From Symbiodinium natans (Eukaryota > Sar > Dinophyceae > Suessiales > Symbiodiniaceae), in the NCBI GenBank assembly GCA_905221605.1, contig CAJNDS010000469.1, positions 318,185-382,184 of the forward strand: DNA of 64,000 nt, given 5' to 3'. This document shows positions 42,366-50,671 of the stretch, one piece after another. Below the pieces are notes generated by a model that was not told where the DNA came from, did not search any database, and was given only the letters and a program-made list of their open reading frames with translations. The position numbers were made by a program, and so were the translations under genes. The stretch's first letter is position 1. The number at the start of each line of letters is the position of its first letter.

Positions 42366-43081
42366 TCAGCACGTACAGGTGGGAGAGAGTCGTCAAAAGA
42401 TCAGGAGAGCGACCGAACGCGACTGCAAGTTCACCAGCACGACCTGAAAAAATGCGGCGAGCCTGCCAAGCTCGACGCTCTCTTGCTGACATGCTTGGCG
42501 CAAGGGCCGTTGGTCTTTGTTTAGGGTTTAGGGTTTAGGGTTTAGGGTTTAGGGTTTAGGGTTTAGGGTTTAGGGTTTAGGGTTTAGGGTTTAGGGTTTA
42601 GGGTCAGCACGTACAGGTGGGAGAGAGTCGTCACAAGATCAGGAGAGAGACCGAACGCGACTGCAAGTTCACCAGCACGACCTGAAAAAATGCGGCGAGC
42701 CTGCCAAGCTCGACGCTCTCTTGCTGACATGCTTGGCGCAAGGGCCGTTGGTCTTTGTTTAGGGTTTAGGGTTTAGGGTTTAGGGTTTAGGGTTTAGGGT
42801 TTAGGGTTTATAGGGTTTAGGGTTTATAGGGTTTAGGGTTTAGGGTTTAGGGTCAGCACGTACAGGTGGGAGAGAGTCGTCACAAGATCAGGAGAGCGAC
42901 CGAACGCGACTGCAAGTTCACCAGCACGACCTGAAAAAATGCGGCGAGCCTGCCAAGCTCGACGCTCTCTTGCTGACATGCTTGGCGCAAGGGCCGTTGG
43001 TCTTTGTTTAGGGTTTAGGGTTTAAGGTTTAGGGTTTAGGGTTTAGGGTTTAGGGTTTAGGGTTTAGGGTTTAGGGTTTAG
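42366..43081 (-). repeat. Triplicated 154-bp exon-like cassette with arrays
   Basis: Near-identical segments at 42366-42519, 42604-42757 and 42853-43007 are each followed by a TTTAGGG array, giving periods of 238 and 249 bp. On the minus strand each has TTTTTTCAG, a strong acceptor, followed by an open frame with RAGELAVAFGRSPDLLTTLS then HLYVLT. The copies differ at a base or two (for example TCAAAAGATC against TCACAAGATC). It may be a triplicated exon or a satellite-like cassette. Confidence 0.88.
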
Positions 43082-43142
43082 GGTTTGACGAAAGCTCGCG
43101 GACCGAACGGGAACATCCTGAGGGCGTCCAAGTTTGACTCCC
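43082..43142 (-). CDS. Candidate exon, unassigned
   Basis: The minus strand reads ESNLDALRMFPFGPRAFV. FGPRAF loosely recalls the P450 haem loop, but the haem-ligand Cys is absent, so I do not call a P450. It lies directly upstream of the triplicated cassette. Confidence 0.35.
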
Positions 43143-43171
43143 TTTTTGACAAATCCTATAAGCCCTAACCC

Positions 43172-43275
43172 AAAGGATCCATGTACCTATATAGTATATA
43201 CTTGGGCCTTAAAGGGGTTCCTATATAGTAGCTTTAGGGCCCAAGTATATACTATATAGGTACATGGATCCTTAG
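43172..43275. mobile_element. Family C element, well preserved
   Basis: GGATCCATGTACCTATATAG at the left and CTATATAGGTACATGGATCC at the right are near-perfect inverted repeats, with TATACTTGGGCC and GGCCCAAGTATA inside. It is the most symmetrical element in the window and so likely the most recent. Confidence 0.92.
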
Positions 43276-43309
43276 GGTAAACCCTAAAACGAAGCCCTGA
43301 ACCCCTACG

Positions 43310-43450
43310 ATTACCTAGACCCGGGAGTACGTAACCTAGGAATAAAAAAAAGGGTACCCTTTTTTTGGTTTTTAGGGGATTGTAAGGGAACCCCAACCCT
43401 AAAAAAAGGAAAAAAGGGCCTACTCCCGGTCCTAGTTACTTGCTATTCTA
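43310..43450. mobile_element. Possible miniature element
   Basis: GACCCGGGAGTACGTAACCTAGG at the left and CCTACTCCCGGTCCTAGTTAC at the right are roughly inverted, around AAAAAAAGGGTACCCTTTTTTT. It resembles family A in its centre but has different ends. Confidence 0.55.
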
Positions 43451-44064
43451 AGATCACGCCCGTATCATTTCCCCCTCTTAGAATTTTAGCCCCAAATCCC
43501 GCTGCTAATTGTAAACCTTGAACCCCTAGACCCTATACCCTTGCACGCCCTGAACTCCCCAAAAATATCCAGCTTCCGTTCTTTTTGGAGTAGTCTGGAC
43601 CGCCTCATCCCGAACCACTCGGCCAGCGTTGCAGAACTCCTGCAAGGGTTTCGGGTTGAGGGTGTCGGGTTTAGGGTTTAGGGTTTACGGTGTTCTTCCG
43701 ATTTGGGCTTTTGGGCGCGTCAGGATTTGTTTTTGCTCTTTGCCCTTTGGAGGTCTAGGGTTGGTACCCCCCCAAAGCCAGAACAACGCACCCTGCCGGG
43801 CCACCGGTACACTCCACAGAGGTCTGGTTTAGGTTTTAGGGGTCGTTGCGTATCTTCCAAACGTGATGAATCTTGGAGCAGAGACGGTCATTTGTGGCGA
43901 AACACATGCTCCTGGCCCTGAACGTATGGATAACCTGCCTGCTTTAGGGTCATGAAGGAATCCCCGCACCAAGAACCATGAACGTTGATTAGTAGCTGCG
44001 GTTCGAGCTGTTTCTCTGGGGGTTTAGGCTTCGGGGTCCCATGCGTAAAACACTTCAAATGCCC

Positions 44065-44134
44065 TAAACCCTAAACCCTAAACCCTAAACCCTAAACCCT
44101 AAACCCTAAACCCTAAACCCTAAACCCTAAACCC
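44065..44134. repeat. CCCTAAA array
   Basis: Ten units. A second array of about twelve units at 44250-44340 lies on the other side of the EF-hand exon. Confidence 0.95.
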
Positions 44135-44147
44135 AGGGTTGAGGCTT

Positions 44148-44223
44148 TTCTTCCCCAAGAGCTCGGGTCCTGCTCGGTCACGGCACCGTCACCGTTGCCG
44201 TCGAAGAACAGCAGGAGCCCGTC
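44148..44223 (-). CDS. EF-hand exon
   Basis: After the acceptor CGCGCAG the minus strand reads DGLLLFFDGNGDGAVTEQDP. DGNGDGAVTEQD fits the 12-residue calcium loop: acidic or polar ligands at 1, 3 and 5, Gly at 6, a hydrophobic residue at 8 and an acidic residue at 12 (Asp rather than the usual Glu). The preceding LLLFF fits the entering helix. The protein is unknown. A GA donor at ATC/GACGAG in the island at 44765 would join to this exon in phase, giving AVWI-DGLL. Confidence 0.6.
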
Positions 44224-44340
44224 CTGCGCGGAAAGACGGGAACCCTGGTAGCCCTAAACCCTAAACCCTAAACCCTAAACCCTAAACCTTAAACCCTAAA
44301 CCCTAAACCCTAAACCCTAAACCCTAAACCCTAAACCCTA

Positions 44341-44434
44341 ATCTTATAACAAGAGCACCTTTTTGGGGATGGCATTTTTTTCGGGATCTCATAACCAAAA
44401 AAAACGGCTCAGGGGCACCACCGGGGCTACCAAG
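44341..44434. mobile_element. Family A element, left end lost
   Basis: The right end GGGGCACCACCGGGGCTACCAAG is intact and AAGAGCACCTTTTTGGGG is recognisable near the left. The left terminus is replaced by a CCCTAAA array. Confidence 0.75.
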
Positions 44435-44764
44435 GACCTTAACCTTAACCTGCCGAAGGCATTTTAAGGCCTCTGGGGGCTCCTCCCTCTCATTGATAAG
44501 GATAGGGCTGTATAAGGGGGTTTAGGGTTTAGGGTTTATAGTTTAGGGTTTAGGGTTTAGGGTTTAGGTTTAGGGTTTAGGGTTTAGAGTTTAGGGTTTC
44601 GGGAGGGTTTGCAGGGCTCTATAGGGCTTGGGTGGGCTCAGGGTTCAGGAATTGGGCTGCAGCAGTGGGGGAGAGAAGTGGGTTTCGGGCTTAGTGTTTT
44701 TATGGTTTAGGGTTTAGGGTTTTTATGGTTTAGGGTTCAGGGTTTAGGGTTTACGGTTTGGGGA

Positions 44765-44858
44765 GTATATCCAGTGCAGATACCGGGCTCGTCGATCCAG
44801 ACGGCTGATGCAAGATTGAAAATGCAGTAGTCGTTCCGGAGCTCAGAGTAATTGTACC
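44765..44858 (-). CDS. Candidate exon, possibly with the EF-hand exon
   Basis: After the acceptor GGGTTCAG the minus strand reads YNYSELRNDYCIFNLASAVW then IDEPGICTGY. See the EF-hand entry for a possible join. Convincing composition. Confidence 0.5.
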
Positions 44859-45130
44859 CTGAACCCTAAACCATAAAAACCCTAAACCCTAAACCCTAAT
44901 TCTTGGAGAGCCTAAGCTCCATAGAGCCTACAAACCCCGATGAACCCCATAAGCCCTATAGACCCTACAAACCCCATAAACCCTAGAACAAGCCCTACAA
45001 ACCCTAAACCCCATCAAGCCCTGTAAGGCCCTGTCAAGCCCTGTAAACCCTATAGAGCCCTATAAACCCTCTGGAATGCCCGAAAAGAGCTCTGCAAACC
45101 CTACAAGGGGAGTGAAGATCCATAAGACCT

Positions 45131-45205
45131 ATGAGTCTATGAGGCATCCTCCAGCATCTCTTGGACGAGCTCGTTCAACTCTTGCTCGTTCCTCCGGTGG
45201 TTCAG
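45131..45205 (-). CDS. Candidate 3' exon with stop
   Basis: The minus strand reads NLNHRRNEQELNELVQEMLE then DAS and a TAG stop. An acidic amphipathic C-terminal helix is likely. The upstream island at 45385-45515 may be the preceding exon. Confidence 0.4.
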
Positions 45206-45296
45206 GTTCTAGGGCTTCAGGGATGTATGGGGTTAGGGGTTGTTAGGGTTTTAGGGTTTATGGGGCTTAGGAGATTTAGGGTTCATGGGGGGTTTA

Positions 45297-45376
45297 GGGT
45301 TTAGGGTTTAGGGTTTAGGGTTTAGGGTTTAGGGTTTAGGGTTTAGGGTTTAGGGTTTAGGGTTTAGGGTTTAGGG
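45297..45376. repeat. TTTAGGG array
   Basis: Eleven units between two candidate exons of the same strand. Confidence 0.95.
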
Positions 45377-45384
45377 GTTAAGAC

Positions 45385-45515
45385 CAGGGCAGATAACGAT
45401 ATGGCATCACCGGGCGGTGCATAAGGTGACGGATGCCGATGACGCAGCACCAGGAAGGCTTCAGCAGAAAGCTCTCGGGCACATTGTCGCAACCACCGAG
45501 TCCTGTCGCTGTCAG
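45385..45515 (-). CDS. Candidate exon, unassigned
   Basis: The minus strand is open through DRTRWLRQCARELSAEAFLV, LRHRHPSPYAPPGDAISLSA and LVLT. About 43 residues of convincing composition. Confidence 0.45.
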
Positions 45516-45517
45516 AG

Positions 45518-45648
45518 AAAAGTCTAGAATCTAGAATCTAGAATCACTAGCCACCACAACAACAAAGCTAAAGTTTAGATTCTAGGTTCTAGATTCTAGA
45601 TTCCAAAATTCAAAACTGTAGACTTGAGACTCTAGACTCTAGACTCCT
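45518..45648. repeat. TCTAGA-rich direct and inverted repeat
   Basis: AGAATC(TAGAATC) units at 45521-45548 are answered by TTTAGATTCTAGGTTCTAGA-type units at 45575-45605 and CTCTAGACTCTAGAC at 45627-45645. The palindromic TCTAGA core recurs about eight times. Confidence 0.8.
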
Positions 45649-45671
45649 GCGCAGCATGTGTCATACATACT

Positions 45672-46068
45672 TCATTTCAACTTTTCAACCCAGCCTCGTG
45701 CCAAATCAGCCAACCTGGCGCCACTTAGTCTGAGTTGGCCGTCATGACCCATGATTTGGCCGAGCTGTCTCACAGCATCGAACGCCGGCGATCGCACTGA
45801 AGCCATCTCAATGACAGGCGACGTCTGCTTCCAGACAGACGCATCTGCTTGTTGCCAAGACATAGACTTGAACATACATTGCTCCAATGGAGCAAGAACT
45901 GCTGCTGACTACAGCAAGTCGAATGCAGCATGTGGGTGCACGAGCCACTGGTACGCCTGGAAAGATTTGATTCTCATTGTCTTTTGATAGAGCTCTTTGC
46001 TCTCAATGGCCTCAAGTAGATCAGCAGGCACCACGGACTCAGACGATTCCCGTCCACCCTGCTGAAAA
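45672..46068 (-). pseudogene. Coding-like frame with one internal stop
   Basis: From a CAGCAG acceptor-like site near 46060 the minus strand is open for about 131 codons except one TAG at 45911-45909. It begins GRESSESVVPADLLEAIESK, includes QAYQWLVHPHAAF before the TAG, continues EQCMFKSMSWQQADASVWKQ, and ends ARGWVEKLK with TGA. It has few repeats and protein-like composition throughout. It could be a decayed gene, or two exons with a short intron ending at CTGTAG. No family is recognised. Confidence 0.5.
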
Positions 46069-46259
46069 CCGGGTTTAGGGTTTAGGGTTTAGGGGTTAGG
46101 GGAGGTTCCAGGGGTGTAAGGGGTGTACGTGAGAGTTGGGGGTCTGGAAATTCAGGATGCGGAGTCGCTCTCATTTGCATGCGGACAGCCCCAGTTCCCT
46201 AAACCCTAAACCCTAAACCCTAAACCCTAAACCCTAAACCCTAATCCCTTCAAGATCCA

Positions 46260-46335
46260 GGCTGGCTGGACACGTCGAGGTCGAGGTCGAAACCGAGCTT
46301 CTCCCTGTCAAGACCCAAAACAGGCTTGTAGGCTG
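46260..46335 (-). CDS. Candidate exon, possible 3' end
   Basis: The minus strand reads AYKPVLGLDREKLGFDLDLD then VSSQPGS and a stop. Unassigned. Confidence 0.4.
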
Positions 46336-46371
46336 GGATGTTCTAGGGTTTAGGGTTTAGGGTTTAGGGCC

Positions 46372-46477
46372 CTTGGGATGTTCCCCCTTGTACTAACAGC
46401 CTTTACTTGGGATTCGAGTATACCCCTCATTGGAATCCCCAATAAGGAGCTGCTAGTACAAGGGGGGAACATCCCAA
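46372..46477. mobile_element. Family B element, well preserved
   Basis: TTGGGATGTTCCCCCTTGTA and TACAAGGGGGGAACATCCCAA are near-perfect terminal inverted repeats. A short TGGGATGTTCTAGGG fragment 40 bp upstream shows a broken second left end. Confidence 0.9.
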
Positions 46478-46889
46478 TTCGGTGGCTTCAGAGGTTTGGG
46501 GCTTGGAGCGTACGGATTGAACTTGCCCCAAGAACCCCGAAGCCCCAACTCGAGCTGAACAGTAACTACTATATCCTTAAGAATCCCGCATAGAATAACA
46601 AATATTCTTCCTTATAAGGGTAATAAATGGATAATTAGTTTTTTTTTTGGGGGGAGGGAGGGTTCTTCATAATGCTTCTGGACTATCCTGAAACCGGCAA
46701 AGTTGTCACTACAAAAGAACGAAAGAGCAGGAAGGGACTGGAGTCCTCATGCCCTGCAACGCTAACCCCACCGGACCCCAACGACAGATGAAGAGTATAG
46801 GCGGTATAGGATTTAGGGTAGGGTTTAGGGTGGAGGGTTTAGGGTTTAGCGTTTAGGGTGGAGGGTTTAGGGTTTAGGGTTTAGGCATA

Positions 46890-46990
46890 GTCCGGGTTTG
46901 GGCTTCAGAGGTAAGAGCTCTGCCTCATAGCAGCCCTTACCGCTGGGTCGCGCAGAGCTGCCGCAACCTCGGCCAATCAGCTTCAACCAG
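46890..46990 (-). CDS. Weak candidate exon
   Basis: After GGCCGAG the minus strand reads VAAALRDPAVRAAMRQSSYL, an Ala-rich helix; another frame (TLNWLKLIGRGCGSSARPSG) is also open. Unassigned. Confidence 0.3.
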
Positions 46991-47003
46991 TTGAGGGTCT
47001 GCT

Positions 47004-47162
47004 GGGAGGTTCAGGGCACTTATATCCCCAATGGTTTAGGGTTTAGGGGTTCAGGGTACTTATAGCCCTAATTCTAGCTGCACTTATAAGCCCCCCTAAG
47101 TCCCCCAAGCAGGTTATAAGTAGACTTAGAACTGTGGTTTCAATAAGTACCCATGAACCTCC
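47004..47162. mobile_element. Family G element with internal TTTAGGG
   Basis: The ends are GGGAGGTTCAGGGCACTTAT and ATAAGTACCCATGAACCTCC. After the left end, TTTAGGGTTTAGGGG is followed by a second copy of the left end, so a telomere block sits within a duplicated terminus. Confidence 0.8.
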
Positions 47163-47272
47163 AAGTAGGGAGACTCGGAGGGCTTTGGGGCCTTTAGGCT
47201 TCGTTTGGGGCTGCGGGATGAGGATTTCAGGTGGGAGGTTTAGGAATGTATAAGGTTAGGTATGGGGTACAT

Positions 47273-47275
<3 letters not shown>

Positions 47276-47318
<43 letters not shown>
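47276..47318. repeat. Poly-G tract of about 43 bases
   Basis: The longest G homopolymer in the window, likely unstable and able to form quadruplexes. Confidence 0.97.
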
Positions 47319-47319
<1 letters not shown>

Positions 47320-47416
47320 GTAGGGCGAAGGCTTTCGGGTGGTCATTAGGGGAGTATGCAAGCCTGTATACCCCCTTTTCAAGCCTCTTGAAGCCTGCTG
47401 CTTTACGTTGTAGAGT

Positions 47417-47533
47417 TTGGGATGTTCCCCCTTGGACTAACAGTCCTTAACTGGGATTATTTAACAAGGATTATGGCACCCCCTATTATGATCCCGAGAT
47501 CCCGATTAACGGGCTGTTAGTATAAGGGAGTCA
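47417..47533. mobile_element. Family B element
   Basis: TTGGGATGTTCCCCCTTGGA, CTAACAGTCCTTAACTGGG, then GGGCTGTTAGTATAAGGG; the last few bases at the right are lost. Confidence 0.8.
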
Positions 47534-48149
47534 TTGTAGAGCTTTTTGTTTGTTGTTGAGGGGGGTGGGGAGTTGGCGGCTTCCCCCACTCAGAATCCCC
47601 AGCAACTGTAGGGTTTAGGGTTTAGGGTTTAGGGTTTAGGGTTTAGGGTTTAGGGTTTAGGGTTTAAATTGACCGAAGCACGAAAAACCGAAGCCTCAAA
47701 CTCTACAGGCTCCACAGCCCTGATGACTCAAGCCTGGTGCCTTCCTTCGCTTCTAGCGTCCAACCCCCCCCCCCCCCCCCAAAAAAAAAATAAAATAAAA
47801 GAAAGACACAAACAACTCGAAGCCCAAATCTTGGGGGCCTTTGGGATCGAGTAAGTCTGGGGTTGCGGAATCCTTCTTTCAGCGGTTTAGGGTTAGGGGT
47901 TTTAGGGGTTAGGGTCCATGCAGGGTTTAGGGTTTATAGGGTTTAGAGTCTTGGGATGTAGGAGGTGTTGTGAGTGTTTTCGAGGATGTGAGCACAGCCG
48001 CAACAAGCCGAGTGGGCCTTTCACTAGAACCGTTAGGTGTTAGGGTTTGCAGACTTGAAGAGTACCCAACCCTGAACCCTGAACCCTAAACCCTAAACTC
48101 TAAAACCTAAACCCTAAACCCTAAACATCCCTAAACCCCAAACCCTAAA

Positions 48150-48335
48150 CCCTTTTTCTCCCGCTCTTTCCGCAAGCACCTGAAGCTCCCTGCAGCTCAG
48201 CGGGGAGGCAGCCTGCATAAAGTGCCGCCAACCCCATCTTTGGAGCTTCGTGCGCGGCCGGGGCCGGTGCCCCCAAGCGTCCGAGAGGTGGGGCCCTCTT
48301 TCTGGCGTTGGCTGTCCCTCAAGCCTCAACCACAA
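48150..48335 (-). CDS. Candidate exon with a second copy at 62.8 kb
   Basis: The minus strand reads HFMQAASPLSCRELQVLAER then AGEK. The region at 62812-62890 encodes the related LDAGCLPLSSRELWALVGRP then GEKE, with nucleotide similarity continuing through GGCAGCCTGCATNAAGTGCCGCC. A shared domain or a dispersed repeat. Confidence 0.4.
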
Positions 48336-48339
48336 ACCC

Positions 48340-48475
48340 TAAACCCTAAACCCTAAACCCTAAACCCTAAACCCTAAACCCTAAACCCTAAACCCTAAAC
48401 CCTAAACCCTAAACCCTAAACCCTAAACCCTAAACCCTGACTCTAAACCCTAAACCCTAAATCTCCAACATCCTC
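48340..48475. repeat. CCCTAAA array
   Basis: About 18 units; a further degenerate array lies at 48568-48660. Confidence 0.95.
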
Positions 48476-48709
48476 AGGCAAGCTGAACCAAAGCCCGCCC
48501 CCCAAAACCGCCCTGAACACCCTAATTTGGCCCCTAAGCCCCGAGAGGGCAGGGGCTCCGTGAACTTGCCCTAAACCCTAAACCCTAAACCCTAAACCCT
48601 AAACCCTAAACCCTGAACCCTGAACCCTGAACCCTAAACCCTAAACCTGAACCCAAAACCTCGGAGTGAGCATGCAAGAAATCAACAGCCCTGACCCCAT
48701 GTCATCCTG

Positions 48710-49195
48710 GAGGTTCAGGGTTTAGGGTTTAGGGTTCAGGGTTTAGGGTTTGGGGTTTAGGGCTTAGGGCTTAGGGTTTAGGGTTTGAGGGTTTAGGGCT
48801 TAGGGGTTCAGGGTTTGAGGGATGTTTGGTGCATGGGGATTCTAGGGTGAGGGTTTAGGGATTCAGGGTTTGGGGATTCTTTACTTTTTCTAGGATTCGG
48901 GAATTTTGGGTTTTGGCTTAGACACGGAACGCCGGGAATCTTCGGACTTTCTTCGAGGGCATGCCTCGCAACAGGGTTTAGGGTTTAGGGTTTAGGGTTT
49001 AGGGTTTAGGGTTTGGGGTTTAGGGAACCCAGCACTAAAAAAAGTAAAGGGCACAACTAAGCTACCCAAGTCATTTTATTGCGGACACAAGGACTTCGAG
49101 GGCTTTCAACGGGGCCGAGCTTAGGATTCGAATGCCTAGGGTTTAGGGTTTAGGGTTTAGGGTTTAGGGTTTCGGGTTTAGGGTTTAGGATTCGA
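48710..49195. other. Telomere-type repeats and partial family A element
   Basis: Degenerate TTTAGGG variants at 48715-48880, arrays at 48973-49025 and 49138-49190, and at 49026-49072 a piece ending AAGGGCACAACTAAGCTACCCAAG like the right end of family A. No gene seen. Confidence 0.6.
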
Positions 49196-49263
49196 ATGCT
49201 TTGGTCTGAGGGTCTGTTTAAGGTTCATGAAGGGGGACATATTGGGGTTCATGTAAACCTTAT

Positions 49264-49439
49264 TCAGGCAACCCCCCACCCCTCGCGCCTGGCGCACGTG
49301 AGTTTGCCCAAAGAGCTGTACAGCAGGGCAGGCTCTGCCGCGAGGACCGCATCCAAGCGCGCAGCAGCGACAAAACTGCGATCATCCACAAGCCCAACAT
49401 CCCCCACACCCGAACACAAGTCTTCGAAATCATGCGAGC
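49264..49439 (-). CDS. Candidate 58-codon exon, unassigned
   Basis: After the acceptor GTAACCAG the minus strand reads SHDFEDLCSGVGDVGLVDDR, then SFVAAARLDAVLAAEPALLY and SSLGKLTCARREGWG before a TGA. Length and composition make it one of the best unassigned exons. It lies 120 bp downstream of the Rab stop codon on the same strand, so it belongs to the next gene. The plus strand is also open but Ser/Thr/Lys-rich. Confidence 0.5.
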
Positions 49440-49560
49440 CTGGTTACCTCAGACCTACAAAGAACCCTAGACCCCAAACATCCCTAAGCCCTAAACTCTG
49501 AACACTAACCCTAAACCCTAAACCCTAAACCCTAAACCCTAAAACCTGGAAACGCACGCC

Positions 49561-49615
49561 TTACTGCTGGCAGCAGTTGACCCCAGAGACCTGGCGCCCG
49601 GGAGCCAGGATCGTC
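49561..49615 (-). CDS. RAB1: Rab exon 14: prenylation motif and stop
   Basis: It encodes (R)TILAPGRQVSGVNCCQQ and TAA, after the acceptor TTCTCAG. CCQQ is a CCXX-type double-cysteine motif for geranylgeranylation. Confidence 0.88.
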
Positions 49616-50638
49616 CTGAGAAGGCGTGGACAGGCCCCGGGGAGGTCTAGGGTTTGGTAGGGGTTTAGGGTTTAGGGTTTAGGGTTTAGGGTTCAGGGTT
49701 CAGGATTAAGGGTTGCTGGCTTGTGGGCTTGGGGTTGGGGATCCAATGGATTCAGGGGTTAGGTGCACTGAGCTGCCGAGTGGAGAGTCGGATCGAGAAG
49801 CCCTGAAAGCCGCAACCCTAAACCTTCAACCCGCCAAGCTCCTTTGGGTTTGTCAGGGTTTAGGGTTTAGGGTTTAGGGTTTAGGGTTTAGGGTTTAGGG
49901 TTTAGGGTTTAGGGTTTAGGGTTTAGGGTTTAGGGTTTAGGGTTTAGGGTTTAGGGTTTAGGGTTTGTTCTGGGATTGCGGGGGCCGCCTCGAGCTCAAG
50001 ACCTTCTCATTCTTCTTCGCCTCCACACAGAATTGCCCCAACAAACTCAAGCCCCCAAACCCCAAACCCCAAAGCCCAAAGCCCAAAGCCCAAAGCCCAA
50101 ACCCCAAACCCCAAACCCTAAACCCTAAACCCCCACAACCCCAACCCATCGAGTGCGCCTGGGCGGGAGCACCGTTGGCGGAGCTTGCACGGACACCCGG
50201 TCCTTGATCTCCTCACGCTTTATTTAGGGTTTAGGGTATATAGGGTTTAGGGTTTAGGGTTTAAGGTGTTTACCTGAAGAACCTCCCAAAGCCTACCATT
50301 TTCTAGGTTACCCAAGAATGGCATGAGGAGTTCTATCATCATCACGCTTTGGGGTTCCCACGGTAGGGCAGGGCCGAGGGGTCCTCCAAGGCTTCAATTC
50401 CCCAATCCCCCGAAACCCTAAACCCTAAACCCTAAACCCTAACCCCTAAACCCCTAAACCCCTAAACCCCTAAACCCCTAAACCCCTAAGCCCCAGCCCC
50501 GCTGCCAATCTCAGCAGCTTCCGTTCAGGGACGAAGCAGGGACCCTCAGAGAAGGAACCCTGTGGGACCTACACGACTCTCTCCCTATATGTGCGTACAT
50601 ACATACATACATATATATATATACATATATCTATACCC

Positions 50639-50671
<33 letters not shown>

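Noticed and set aside
42366-43081. CRISPR-like array
   Set aside because: Direct repeats are 154 bp and the spacers are themselves telomere repeats; the genome is eukaryotic.
43082-43142. Cytochrome P450 haem-binding exon
   Set aside because: FGPRAF lacks the Cys ligand and the following Gly, so the match is too weak.
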